Source: Candidatus Phytoplasma vitis (lineage in GTDB: Bacteria > Bacillota_I > Bacilli_A > Acholeplasmatales > Acholeplasmataceae). From it: a stretch of DNA of 64,000 nt. The stretch's first letter is position 1. Every line of letters starts with the position of its first letter. The notes below the pieces were generated by a model. That model searched no databases. It saw only the letters and a list, made by a program, of their open reading frames with translations, and was not told where the DNA came from. The stretch covers positions 558,001 to 622,000 of the forward strand of contig CP097583.1 in NCBI GenBank assembly GCA_023934045.1. The letters run 5' to 3'. The position numbers were made by a program, and so were the translations under genes. Shown in pieces: positions 17,512 through 26,156 of this stretch.

Positions 17512-17847
17512 ATGAAAAAAAAATTTATTTTAAAAAAAAAAAAAGAAATAGATTTGATTTTTAAATTTAAAAAAAATATAAAAAATTATTTTTTTATATT
17601 ATATTACATTAAAAATGAAAATTTAGAAAATTTTAAATTTGCTTTAAGTATTAACAAAAAATATGGGAAAGCATATGAAAGAAATTTAATAAAAAGACGT
17701 TTAAGAATGATTATCCATAATAATATGTATTTGATAGATAAACATATGTCTTTTGTTCTTGTTATTAAATTTGCAGCCAAAGAGTTAAATTTTTATAATT
17801 TAGAAAAAAAATTTTTAATTTTATTAAAAAAGTCCTCTTTGAATTAG
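17512..17847 (+). CDS. rnpA: Ribonuclease P protein component
   Basis: Protein subunit of RNase P, which matures tRNA 5' ends together with the M1 RNA. 111 residues. The diagnostic RNR-type motif reads KKYGKAYERNLIKRRLR near residues 50-66. It lies between rpmH and yidC, the standard bacterial order. The N-terminus is extremely Lys/Phe/Ile-rich because of base composition. TAAGGAATT lies about 25 bases upstream, so the start is weakly marked, but no earlier ATG gives a better fit. Confidence 0.9.
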   Translation: MKKKFILKKKKEIDLIFKFKKNIKNYFFILYYIKNENLENFKFALSINKKYGKAYERNLIKRRLRMIIHNNMYLIDKHMSFVLVIKFAAKELNFYNLEKKFLILLKKSSLN

Positions 17848-17868
17848 TACAAAACAAGGTAGTTGATT

Positions 17869-19449
17869 GTGAATAATATTCAAAATAAAAAAATGAAATT
17901 ATTTCAAAATTTTTTTATTGTTTTAATTTTATCTTTAATTTTACTTTTTGTTATAAGAAGTTTCGGTCCTAAACAAATTGATTATAAAAAATTACAAGAA
18001 CAAGATATTCAAATTATTTTTAATAAAAATAAATATGAATCTATTAAAGATGAAGAATTCGAAAAAAATATAAAATCAGATGTAAACCTAGATTTCCTTT
18101 TTAAAAAAAATTATATTAGTATATTTTTTATTGGTTTCGATAAAAAATCTAAAAATATTATTTTAGAAAAATTGGAAAAAGAACCTTCGGAAAAAGAAGC
18201 ACAACAAATAATAGAAAAAGTAAAAGCAGAAATTAAAAAAAAATTAGAAACAAAAGATGTTTTTTATTTTACAAAAGATTTATCATCTAAAGAAGAAAAA
18301 TCTCAAGTTCAAGATTTTTTAACTATTAAAACAGGAACGAATTTGGAATATTTTCGTGACAAATATAAAAATTTAAATAATTCAAAATTAAAAATTGGAA
18401 AAATAGAAAATAATAAAATTACAGAAATTATAGAAAATGATCTAGAAATTTGTGACAAATATAATAATTCTCTTGAAGAAAAATCTTATAATGACATAAT
18501 TAAAACAAAAATAAATAAAGATAATGAAATAAATAGTTTTTATTTAAAATATGGACCGTCAGAATCAAAACAATATGTAAAGATTTTGGTAGATGATACA
18601 GGTAATTTACCTATCCAATGGCCTAATAAAATAGAATGGTACTTTTTTTTAGGTTGGGGTTATATCTGGAATGTTTTAGTTGTTTTTGTTGGTTATTTTT
18701 TATATTTTTTATCGTTTATGTTTATTGAAGAAGGATGGTTTTTTGGAAATTTAGGATTAGGTATTGTTTTAACAACTTTATTAATAAGAACTTTATCATG
18801 GCCTATTTATACAAAAGCTAGTACTTTCAGTATGAATATGAGTTTAGCTCAACCAGAAATTAATAAAATACAAGAAAAATACGCTTTAAAAAAAGATAGA
18901 GAATCTATGCAGAAAATGCAGATGGAAATTTTTAAAGTATATCAAAAACATAATTTTAGCGTTTTTAGTATTTTTATATCTTTTTTACAAATGCCTATTT
19001 TGATAGCAATGTTTCGTACTTTAAATCGTTTTCGTAATCCTGGTGGTATTTTCCCTGTTATTGAAAGTAAAACTTTATTTTTAGGATGTATAAATTTAGG
19101 CCAAGAAACCAATAATAATATTTGGTTGAATTTAGCGAAAATTGTTTTATCTTTAATAGTCGGAATTAGTATGTATGTTTTAAATAAAATTAATTTACAA
19201 AAACCTTCTTATTTAAAAAAAAATGTTCAAATTTTAAACAATGAGCAAAAAATGAAACAAAAAAATCAAGAAATGACTATGAAAATAGTTAATTATGTTA
19301 TGATTGTTTTTATGATTATAAATGCTTTTAATAATTCAGCTTTATCTTTATATTGGATAACTGGAAATCTTTATACTATTTTACAAATAACAATAAATCG
19401 TAACAAAATGGAAAAAAAATATAATATATTAAAAAATAAAAGTTTTTGA
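17869..19449 (+). CDS. yidC: Membrane protein insertase YidC
   Basis: Inserts and folds inner-membrane proteins, alone or with Sec. The GTG at 17869 is preferred because AAGG lies nine bases upstream; an in-frame TTG at 17863 would be only three bases from it. 526 residues. An N-terminal anchor (about 10-30) precedes a large extracytoplasmic, Lys/Glu-rich domain (about 35-245) that is longer than in most Gram-positive YidC. The conserved core then follows: WNVLVVFVGYFL, LGIVLTTLLIRTLSWP with the groove arginine, the cytoplasmic hairpin (QPEINKIQEKYALKKDRESM) and the remaining helices (MQMEIFKVYQKHNFSVFS, FLQMPILIAMF, NSALSLYWITGNLYTI). No lipobox cysteine is seen. The stop is TGA. Confidence 0.93.
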   Translation: MNNIQNKKMKLFQNFFIVLILSLILLFVIRSFGPKQIDYKKLQEQDIQIIFNKNKYESIKDEEFEKNIKSDVNLDFLFKKNYISIFFIGFDKKSKNIILEKLEKEPSEKEAQQIIEKVKAEIKKKLETKDVFYFTKDLSSKEEKSQVQDFLTIKTGTNLEYFRDKYKNLNNSKLKIGKIENNKITEIIENDLEICDKYNNSLEEKSYNDIIKTKINKDNEINSFYLKYGPSESKQYVKILVDDTGNLPIQWPNKIEWYFFLGWGYIWNVLVVFVGYFLYFLSFMFIEEGWFFGNLGLGIVLTTLLIRTLSWPIYTKASTFSMNMSLAQPEINKIQEKYALKKDRESMQKMQMEIFKVYQKHNFSVFSIFISFLQMPILIAMFRTLNRFRNPGGIFPVIESKTLFLGCINLGQETNNNIWLNLAKIVLSLIVGISMYVLNKINLQKPSYLKKNVQILNNEQKMKQKNQEMTMKIVNYVMIVFMIINAFNNSALSLYWITGNLYTILQITINRNKMEKKYNILKNKSF

Positions 19450-19525
19450 TAAAATTTTAATTTTTTGATAATAATTTATTTAATTTAAGCAAATTTCTAA
19501 TATTTCGGAATTTAATATAAGAATA

Positions 19526-19578
19526 AAAATCAAATTGTTTTCAAAAATATTTTGAAATAAAACAGTTTGATTTTTATT
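19526..19578 (+). terminator. Terminator after yidC
   Basis: AAAAATCAAATTGTTTT / AAAACAGTTTGATTTTT arms with a loop of about 16 bases and a following T run, 77 bases after the yidC stop. Confidence 0.75.
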
Positions 19579-19649
19579 TTTTTTAGATTTTTTTATAATA
19601 AATTAAGTTTAAAAAATGAAAGGTTTTTATTATATAACTATTTATTATT

Positions 19650-21266
19650 ATGATTAATACAAAGAAGAAAATAAAAATTTTCGGTTTATATCCTATTATA
19701 TTTTTAATATTATTTTTTATTCTTATTTGTAATATTTATTATATTCAATCTTTTCCTGTTAACGAAAGAAAAAATATAACTGAACAGTTATGGAATTCTT
19801 TTTTAACTTCTTTGTTTTTTATAATGATATTTGGAATTGGTTTGAATTTTATCGGCAACAAAATCCCTTTTTTTAATAAATTAGGTTTAGGTTTTTTACT
19901 TTGTATTTTGATTCCTTCTTTTTTAGTATATAAAAAAATTATATGTGAAGAAATACATGAAAAATTAAAGTTTTTTATTTTTGAAAAAAAAGGAATTAAT
20001 TTTGCTAAAATTTTTATTGTTGTTGTTGTAACAGGCAGTATTCTAAATATAGAACGTAATTTATTAAAAAGAGTGATTATAAAATTCATCCCTTTATCTT
20101 TGTTAACTATTTTAATTTCTTTTCTTGCGACAGGGTTTTTAGGTTATCTATTAAGTTATAAACCTGACAGTTTAATAAAAAAATCTCGTGGTCCTTTTAT
20201 AGATTCTATTTTGTTTATTTCTATTCCTTTGACTAATGGAGGAACTAATTTAGGTATTAATAGTTTAGCAGAACACCCTTATAAAGAATGTTGTGATATA
20301 AAAAAAAATAAACTTAAAAGTATTTTTTTAGCTCCTCTTATTTTAGCTAGATGTTTAAGTATTTTTTTAGCTGGTTCACTATATTTAGTTTTTAATAAAA
20401 CGAAATATAGTGGTAAAGGTTATTTAGAAAAACAAAAACAAAATAATATAGTAAAGAATATTTCTGAAGATGTTTTAGATTATAAAAATATTGGTATCAG
20501 GTTATTAATTATTTTAGGAATATATTCTTTATGTAATATGATTAACAAAATATTATCTTTTAAAGATAAAACATTCGGTTTAGATACTATGGTATATATT
20601 ATTTTTGTATCTTTAATAATAGCTGGTTCACTATATTTAGTTTTTAATAAAACGAAATATAGTGGTAAAGGTCATTTAGAAAAACAAAATAATATAGTAA
20701 AGAATATTTATAAAAATGTTTTAGATTATAAAAATATTGGTATCGGGTTATTAATTATTTTAGGAATTTATTATTTATGTAATATGATTAACCAAATATT
20801 ATCTTTTAAAGATAAAACATTCGGTTTAGATACTATGGTATATATTATTTTTGTATCTTTAATAATAAAAGTTTTTAATTTGATTCCTGATGAATATCAA
20901 AAATATGTAGTACAAACTGGAAAATTTATGAGCATTAATTTTACAGCCCCCGCGTTAGTCGCTTTAGGTTTAGATACTGATTTTCAGATTTTATTATCAG
21001 GTATAACCAATTATCGAATTATATTTATGGTTTTCGTTTCTTTGATGACTGCTATTACCGTTTCATTTTATTTAGCTTTATTATTTAATTTTAATCCTTT
21101 GGAATCTTCTTTAATATTAGGAATTTCTTCTCATAGCATCGGAAGTACTGGAAATATAGGAGTTATGTCTATTAGTAATAGAATGTATTTATTACCTTTT
21201 GCAATAATAATTACTAGAATTACAGGAATTTTTATTTTTATTTTTTCTTCTTTTTATTTTTATTAA
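19650..21266 (+). CDS. 2-hydroxycarboxylate transporter (malate/citrate carrier, CitS/MleP family) with internal duplication
   Basis: Secondary carrier that probably brings in malate or citrate, a main carbon source proposed for phytoplasmas. 538 residues, against about 440-450 usual. Family marks include IPLTNGGTNLGINSLAE in the first half and GISSHSIGSTGNIGVMSIS in the second half, the two re-entrant-loop regions with Gly-rich motifs. The excess length is due to an in-frame tandem duplication: AGSLYLVFNKTKYSGKG... to ...IIFVSLII is present twice (bases 20369-20620 and 20621-20866), adding about 84 residues and probably two helices plus a loop. Such a change could alter topology, so activity is uncertain. 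A strong terminator follows at 21310. Confidence 0.85.
   Translation: MINTKKKIKIFGLYPIIFLILFFILICNIYYIQSFPVNERKNITEQLWNSFLTSLFFIMIFGIGLNFIGNKIPFFNKLGLGFLLCILIPSFLVYKKIICEEIHEKLKFFIFEKKGINFAKIFIVVVVTGSILNIERNLLKRVIIKFIPLSLLTILISFLATGFLGYLLSYKPDSLIKKSRGPFIDSILFISIPLTNGGTNLGINSLAEHPYKECCDIKKNKLKSIFLAPLILARCLSIFLAGSLYLVFNKTKYSGKGYLEKQKQNNIVKNISEDVLDYKNIGIRLLIILGIYSLCNMINKILSFKDKTFGLDTMVYIIFVSLIIAGSLYLVFNKTKYSGKGHLEKQNNIVKNIYKNVLDYKNIGIGLLIILGIYYLCNMINQILSFKDKTFGLDTMVYIIFVSLIIKVFNLIPDEYQKYVVQTGKFMSINFTAPALVALGLDTDFQILLSGITNYRIIFMVFVSLMTAITVSFYLALLFNFNPLESSLILGISSHSIGSTGNIGVMSISNRMYLLPFAIIITRITGIFIFIFSSFYFY
20369..20866 (+). repeat. In-frame tandem duplication inside the carrier gene (252 + 246 bases)
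   Basis: Copy 1 is 20369-20620 and copy 2 is 20621-20866; both start AGCTGGTTCACTATATTTAG. Copy 1 has six extra bases (one KQ unit). Only scattered differences are visible, so the duplication is recent. Confidence 0.93.
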
Positions 21267-21309
21267 AATTTATTAATAAAAATAAAAAGATATTTAAATA
21301 AATATAATT

Positions 21310-21348
21310 TTGAATTGTAACAAAAAATATTTTTTTGTTACAATTCAA
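21310..21348. terminator. Strong terminator hairpin after the carrier gene
   Basis: TTGAATTGTAACAAAAAA pairs with TTTTTTGTTACAATTCAA over an almost perfect stem, 44 bases after the stop. Confidence 0.8.
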
Positions 21349-21506
21349 GAAATAAAATTTTAATTAATTTAATTCTTATTTTTTTTAAAAATCATTATTT
21401 TTATTTCTTTTTATTATTGTAATTTCTTAATATATTTTTGATTATCCATTTATTTTTTGATTATTGATTCGTACTATCATAAGTAAATTAAATAATTTTG
21501 ATTTTT

Positions 21507-21551
21507 AAGAGTTTAACTTTGAAAAGTTAAACTCTTTTTTTTTTTTTTTTT
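21507..21551 (+). terminator. Terminator hairpin with long T run
   Basis: AAGAGTTTAACTTT, GAAA loop, then AGTTAAACTCTT, followed by more than ten T. No gene lies between it and the preceding terminator, so it may end a small transcript or block readthrough toward the intron. Confidence 0.75.
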
Positions 21552-21583
21552 AAAATAGGGTTCAAATGAACTATATAACGGAG

Positions 21584-22266
21584 TAAAATTGCCAATTATT
21601 AGGACCAAAATGTAGTTATGAGGTCATAAAAAACAGAAATGGTGTTGGTCAAATGGACGGAAGAACAATTGATTACAGCAGACGTAAAAACAAAATGAGA
21701 CAAATTAACTAGTCAAGAAGTTATCGTAAGTTCAAGATAATCACGAATAAAGCTAAAATGTCCTAATTGAAAAAGCAAGATCGAAATTAACGAATCCAAT
21801 TACCTAAGTTAATGACACGTATTTATGTGTAAGTTTCTTTAGTTCATCTTAAATATCTATTAAATTAGCGATTCACATAACCTTCCTAATTTAGATAAAG
21901 CAAGAAAAGGATTTTATTTTGAAAAAGAGATAAGATTTAATCTTGTCGTTCAAGGAGAAAGAGACTACTCAGTAGTTAATGGAGTAAAACTAAATTCGGA
22001 ATAATTCAGATAATCGACCATCCAAGAAAAAAGTTAACAACTTTTATAGAGCGAAAGTAATTAGTAATTCTTATGTAACATTTACACGCTTAATATATAG
22101 AGCGAATATATAGGAATAACCTTGCGAAATATTATTTCTTCCGAGAGGGATAGAGAATTGGCAAAAACCGTATGCTTGGAAACTTGATCTTACGGTTTAG
22201 ATGGGCCTAATTTGTAATAAAATTGATAAATATAAATCCTTTAATAAACGTATCCGATTTATCCAT
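21584..22266 (+). mobile_element. ORF-less group II intron relic
   Basis: Less AT-rich than its surroundings and homologous to the element at 39874. Shared blocks include GATTACAGCAGA followed by a GAGAC...TAGTCAAGAAG block, GGAGTAAAA, AATCGACCA followed by AGTTAACAAC, and the domain V-like hairpin CCGTATGCTTGGAAACTTG...TACGGTTT near 22167-22200. A shared GATTTATC block follows in the domain VI region. No reverse transcriptase/maturase reading frame exists between domains. Domain V has lost its AGC-type start (AAACCGT instead of AAGCCGT), so it is probably inactive. The 5' boundary is estimated by alignment with the other copy. It lies between the carrier gene and the coiled-coil/FtsH genes. 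Confidence 0.65.
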
Positions 22267-22380
22267 ATAAATTAATAATATTTTTTTATATATAGTAATA
22301 AATAAAAATAAAAAAAGTTGTTCAAAAGAATAATTATATTTTAGAAGAAAAAAATTTATTCATTAATTTTTATGACTATA

Positions 22381-22440
22381 AAAACAAATATAAAATAAAA
22401 CAATAATTATTACATCGTTTTATTTTATATTTGTTTTTAA
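22381..22440 (+). terminator. Long perfect hairpin
   Basis: The 21-base arms at 22381-22401 and 22417-22437 are perfectly complementary (AAAACAAATATAAAATAAAAC and its complement) with a 15-base loop and following T. It separates the intron relic from the genes starting at 22618. Confidence 0.65.
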
Positions 22441-22617
22441 CAAAACCTTTCTATTCTTTAATTTAATAATTACAAAAATTATAAACAAAAAACTGAATAT
22501 TAAAATTGTTTTTTTTTTTTTTTTATTTATAATTAAAATTAATATTAATTAATAGTTTTATAAGTATAACTAGTATTAATTAATAGCAATAAAGAAAAAA
22601 GGATAAAAAATTAATTA

Positions 22618-23343
22618 ATGAATTTTAAAGAATTTTATAACAAAAATAAAAAAATATTAATCATTTTTTTAGTTGTGATTACTATAGTTATATTGGTTTT
22701 TGTAGGAATAAAAATAATGAATCGAAAACCTTGTAATAGAAATTCCGTTGAAGAAAAAATACATAGTTATAAAGAAGGAAATAAAATTACTCATTTCATA
22801 GAAAACAGTTTAAATTCTCTGCATGAAATAAATAAAAATTTAAAAGATAATGATAATTCAGAATCTTTACAAGAAAATTTGCTTTCTCAAAAAAATCAAA
22901 TCAATGAAATTAATAATTATTGGTTAAATTTAGATTTATTTTTTAAAAATATTAATCCTAATTATAAAAATGATTTTAATTCGATATTTGAAAAAATTCA
23001 TAACTTTGAACACAAAATAAATAGTTTAAAACAAGATCAAAATATGAATGATGATAAAAAAAATATTCTAGTAAGTATTTTAACAAATTTAAAAACAATT
23101 GAAGAAACATTTAGAAATATTCCTTTTTCTGAAAACAATAATATTAATAATTCTGTTTCAAATACAAACCAAAATCAAAATGAAAAAGAAATAATAGAAC
23201 AATTAAAAAAAATAAAAGAATTAGAAAAAAATTTAGATGACAATAAATTTGTTCCTAAAGAAGATTATCCAAAATATAGTAATTTGTTGAAAATTATAAA
23301 TGATTCTCAATATGGAAATATAAAAAATACTCTACACAATTAA
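22618..23343 (+). CDS. Membrane-anchored coiled-coil protein, N-terminal part of a split gene
   Basis: 241 residues. A lysine-rich start and a single hydrophobic segment (about 12-34, ILIIFLVVITIVILVFVGIKI) are followed by a hydrophilic Asn/Lys/Glu-rich helical region. AAAAAAGGA lies about 13 bases before the ATG. The frame ends at 23341-23343, but the minus-one frame continues without a stop straight into the next reading frame (YSTQLKIADIKKKKIKD then MKQIILNLEQ). The switch can occur at an A AAA AAT tract at 23322-23328. The two pieces therefore look like one protein of about 390 residues. It precedes FtsH and may be its membrane partner (inference). No family recognised. Confidence 0.6.
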   Translation: MNFKEFYNKNKKILIIFLVVITIVILVFVGIKIMNRKPCNRNSVEEKIHSYKEGNKITHFIENSLNSLHEINKNLKDNDNSESLQENLLSQKNQINEINNYWLNLDLFFKNINPNYKNDFNSIFEKIHNFEHKINSLKQDQNMNDDKKNILVSILTNLKTIEETFRNIPFSENNNINNSVSNTNQNQNEKEIIEQLKKIKELEKNLDDNKFVPKEDYPKYSNLLKIINDSQYGNIKNTLHN

Positions 23344-23378
23344 AAATAGCAGATATTAAAAAAAAGAAAATTAAAGAC

Positions 23379-23792
23379 ATGAAACAAATAATTTTAAATT
23401 TAGAACAAGATTTAAATAAAGAATGTACTAATTTAACATCAACAAATAGTAATGAACAAACTATTATTTTGGATTCTGTAGAAAATGTAAATGAACAAAA
23501 AGCATTATTTTATTCAAGTGTTTCTACTAATTGTCAAAATATAAAAGACAAAATAGAAAAAATAAAAGAATTAAATCAGGAAATAAACCGCTTAAAAGAA
23601 ACAACAAACTTAAAAAATAATGTTATTAAATGTATTGAATTACTTTCTATTTTAAAAGAAAACAAAAATTATGATTTTAATTATTTTAAAAATAATAAAG
23701 AATTTAGAGAAATATTTTATTATTTTAAGGATTCAAAAGATATTAAATTAACAAATATTTTTGATGAATATTTAAAAGTTTGTAAATTGTAA
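23379..23792 (+). CDS. Coiled-coil fragment, probably C-terminal part of the preceding gene
   Basis: 137 residues from the first ATG, which has no clear ribosome-binding site (AAAGAC directly before it). The frame is open upstream to about 23300 and overlaps the end of the preceding gene. The content is helical (QEINRLKETTNL, KDIKLTNIFDEYLK) with two cysteines. Best read as the continuation of 22618-23343 after a minus-one shift, or as the remains of a frameshifted gene. Independent expression is doubtful. Confidence 0.5.
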   Translation: MKQIILNLEQDLNKECTNLTSTNSNEQTIILDSVENVNEQKALFYSSVSTNCQNIKDKIEKIKELNQEINRLKETTNLKNNVIKCIELLSILKENKNYDFNYFKNNKEFREIFYYFKDSKDIKLTNIFDEYLKVCKL

Positions 23793-23837
23793 AAAATATT
23801 AAAAATATTATTTAGAAAGAAAAAAAATAAAACATTT

Positions 23838-25859
23838 ATGTTAAATAAATTCATCAAAAAATATAAAAAATATTTTCAAATTATAGGTTATATATTTATT
23901 ATTTATTTATTATTAGTTATATTATCTAGTATACATTTACCTTGGATCCATTTTTTTAATAAAGGAAATGCTATTAATTATTTAGAATTGGAACAAAAAA
24001 TTGATAATTTTGTTTCAAACGAAGATAAAAAACAATTAATAGATGAAGTTTTAATAAATTTAAAAAATAATAAAAATTTTGAAGGAAATAATAGGGAAGC
24101 AAAACGACAAATATATAAGGAATCAATTAAAAATAGTAATTTAGATGGTGCAAAAAAAAGAGAATTAATTAATAAATGTTCCGATTCAATTAATTATGAT
24201 AATCAAGATAAAGAATTAATAAAAGAAGCGCTTTTAACAGAAAAAAATAAAATTCCTAATGAATATATAAATTTTAAAAATTATAAAAATACTGATAATC
24301 CTTTTTATAAAATAGAATTCAAAGATATTAATAATGAAATTCGTTATTATATACCTAATAAAGAAGTTTTCGAAAAATTAAAAGATAAATGCGAATGTAA
24401 ATCAAAAAATAATTTTAAATATGAGGAATATGCTAGTGTATCTAGAATTATTGTTGCCCCTTTATTATCTATATATTCAGTTGTTTTTATGTTTTATATT
24501 GTAAATAATATTCAAAAATCATCAGGTAAACTTAACTCTAACCCTCTTATATCTTCGAAACAAAAATCTATTTTTACTTTCAAAGATGTTGCTGGTAACG
24601 AAGAAGAAAAAGAAGAAATGAAAGAATTAATTGATTTCTTAAAAAGACCTCAAAAATATACTTCTATAGGAGCTAAAATACCTAAAGGTATTTTATTAGA
24701 AGGCCCTCCTGGAACAGGAAAAACTTTATTAGCGAAAGCTTTAGCTGGAGAAGCAAATGTACCTTTTTATGCTGTAGCTGGTTCTGAATTTGTTGAAAGG
24801 TATGTCGGCGTCGGTGCTTCTCGTGTTAGAAAATTATTTAAAGAAGCTAAGGATAACGCTCCTTGCGTGCTTTTTATTGACGAAATAGATGTTTTAGGTG
24901 GAAAAAGAGGTGGTTTTTCAGGAGGATCTCAAGAAAAAGATCAAACTTTAAATCAACTATTAACTGAAATGGATGGTTTTTCTTCGTCTAAAGGAATTAT
25001 TATTGTTGGAGCTACTAATAGAGTTGATATCTTAGATGCAGCTTTATTAAGACCAGGAAGATTTGATAGAATCTTTAAAGTAGGTTTACCAGATGTTAAA
25101 GGACGTGAAGCTATTTTAAAAGTTCATGCTCGTAATAAAAATATTTCATCTGATATTAATTTTCATCAATTAGCGAAACAAACTCCAGGAATGAGTGGAG
25201 CTCAATTAGAAGCTGTTTTAAATGAAGCCTCTATTTTGACAGTAAGAAATCAAAAAGAAATGATTACAATGGAAGAACTAGAAGAAGCGATTGATCGTGT
25301 GTTAATGGGGCCAGCTAAAAAATCAATTAAATATAATGAAGAAGAAAGAAAAATGGTCGCTTATCATGAAGCAGGACACGCAGTCATTGGTTTAAAATTA
25401 GAACATGCTCAAAAAGTACAAAAAATAACTATCATCCCGAGAGGTTCAGCAGGTGGTTATAACTTAATGTTGCCTGAAAAAGAAACCTTCTTTTCTTCTA
25501 AAAAAAGAATGTTAGCAAATATCATTTCTTATTTAGGTGGTAGAGTAGCTGAAGAATTAGTTTTTGATGATGTTTCCAGTGGTGCTTATGATGATTTTAA
25601 ACAAGCTACTAAAATAGCTCGTTTAATGGTTACTAAATATGGAATGAGTGAATTAGGAATTACTCAAGATTCAGAATTCTCTGATAAAAAAGCTATCGAT
25701 CAAGAAATTAAAAAAATAGTTGATGAATGTTATCAAGAATGCAAAAAAGTTATTAAAGAAAATAAATCTTTATTAGATAAAATAACTAATTTATTATTAG
25801 AAAAAGAAACTATTAATAAAGAAGAAATAGATTTATTATCAAAAACTAATTTAAAATAA
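23838..25859 (+). CDS. ftsH: ATP-dependent zinc metalloprotease FtsH (HflB)
   Basis: Membrane-bound AAA+ protease that degrades misfolded membrane proteins. 673 residues. Two membrane segments (about 13-34 and 209-230) flank an extracytoplasmic loop of about 170 residues that is Asn/Lys-rich and larger than usual. Walker A GPPGTGKT is near residue 296, Walker [12 protein letters not shown] near 350, SRH with LLRPGRFD near 412, and the zinc motif HEAGH near 512. All active residues are present. The C-terminus is short. Phytoplasmas carry several hflB copies, some tied to mobile units and proposed virulence roles; the coiled-coil genes in front resemble such a setting. A bidirectional terminator follows. 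Confidence 0.93.
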   Translation: MLNKFIKKYKKYFQIIGYIFIIYLLLVILSSIHLPWIHFFNKGNAINYLELEQKIDNFVSNEDKKQLIDEVLINLKNNKNFEGNNREAKRQIYKESIKNSNLDGAKKRELINKCSDSINYDNQDKELIKEALLTEKNKIPNEYINFKNYKNTDNPFYKIEFKDINNEIRYYIPNKEVFEKLKDKCECKSKNNFKYEEYASVSRIIVAPLLSIYSVVFMFYIVNNIQKSSGKLNSNPLISSKQKSIFTFKDVAGNEEEKEEMKELIDFLKRPQKYTSIGAKIPKGILLEGPPGTGKTLLAKALAGEANVPFYAVAGSEFVERYVGVGASRVRKLFKEAKDNAPCVLFIDEIDVLGGKRGGFSGGSQEKDQTLNQLLTEMDGFSSSKGIIIVGATNRVDILDAALLRPGRFDRIFKVGLPDVKGREAILKVHARNKNISSDINFHQLAKQTPGMSGAQLEAVLNEASILTVRNQKEMITMEELEEAIDRVLMGPAKKSIKYNEEERKMVAYHEAGHAVIGLKLEHAQKVQKITIIPRGSAGGYNLMLPEKETFFSSKKRMLANIISYLGGRVAEELVFDDVSSGAYDDFKQATKIARLMVTKYGMSELGITQDSEFSDKKAIDQEIKKIVDECYQECKKVIKENKSLLDKITNLLLEKETINKEEIDLLSKTNLK

Positions 25860-26079
25860 ATAAAACGCTATTTTTAAAAATAATTTTTTAAAAAATTATA
25901 AAATTAAAAATATTTTTTTAAAATTGTTAAATTTTTAAAAGTAAATTTTATAAAACGAAACTGTTTAAAAAAACATATGACAGTACGATCCATTATAATA
26001 TAAAAAAAATAACAAAAATAGCAATATATATTGTTTATAAATAAATAAAATATTTTCGAAAAAATAATATTTTCAAAAT

Positions 26080-26112
26080 AAAAAAAGACCATCTTTGAGA
26101 TAGTCTTTTTTT
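26080..26112. terminator. Bidirectional terminator between ftsH and the ABC exporter
   Basis: AAAAAAGACCATCTTTGAGATAGTCTTTTTTT forms a stem with A and T runs on both sides. It serves convergent ftsH (plus) and mdlB-like (minus) genes. Confidence 0.8.
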
Positions 26113-26156
26113 ATTTTAATATTTTATGTAAAAAAGATAATGTATATTTTTTATTA

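Noticed and set aside
21555-21580. tRNA T-arm-like GGTTCAAATGAAC
   Set aside because: No acceptor, D or anticodon arms can be built around it. No tRNA gene was found anywhere in the window.
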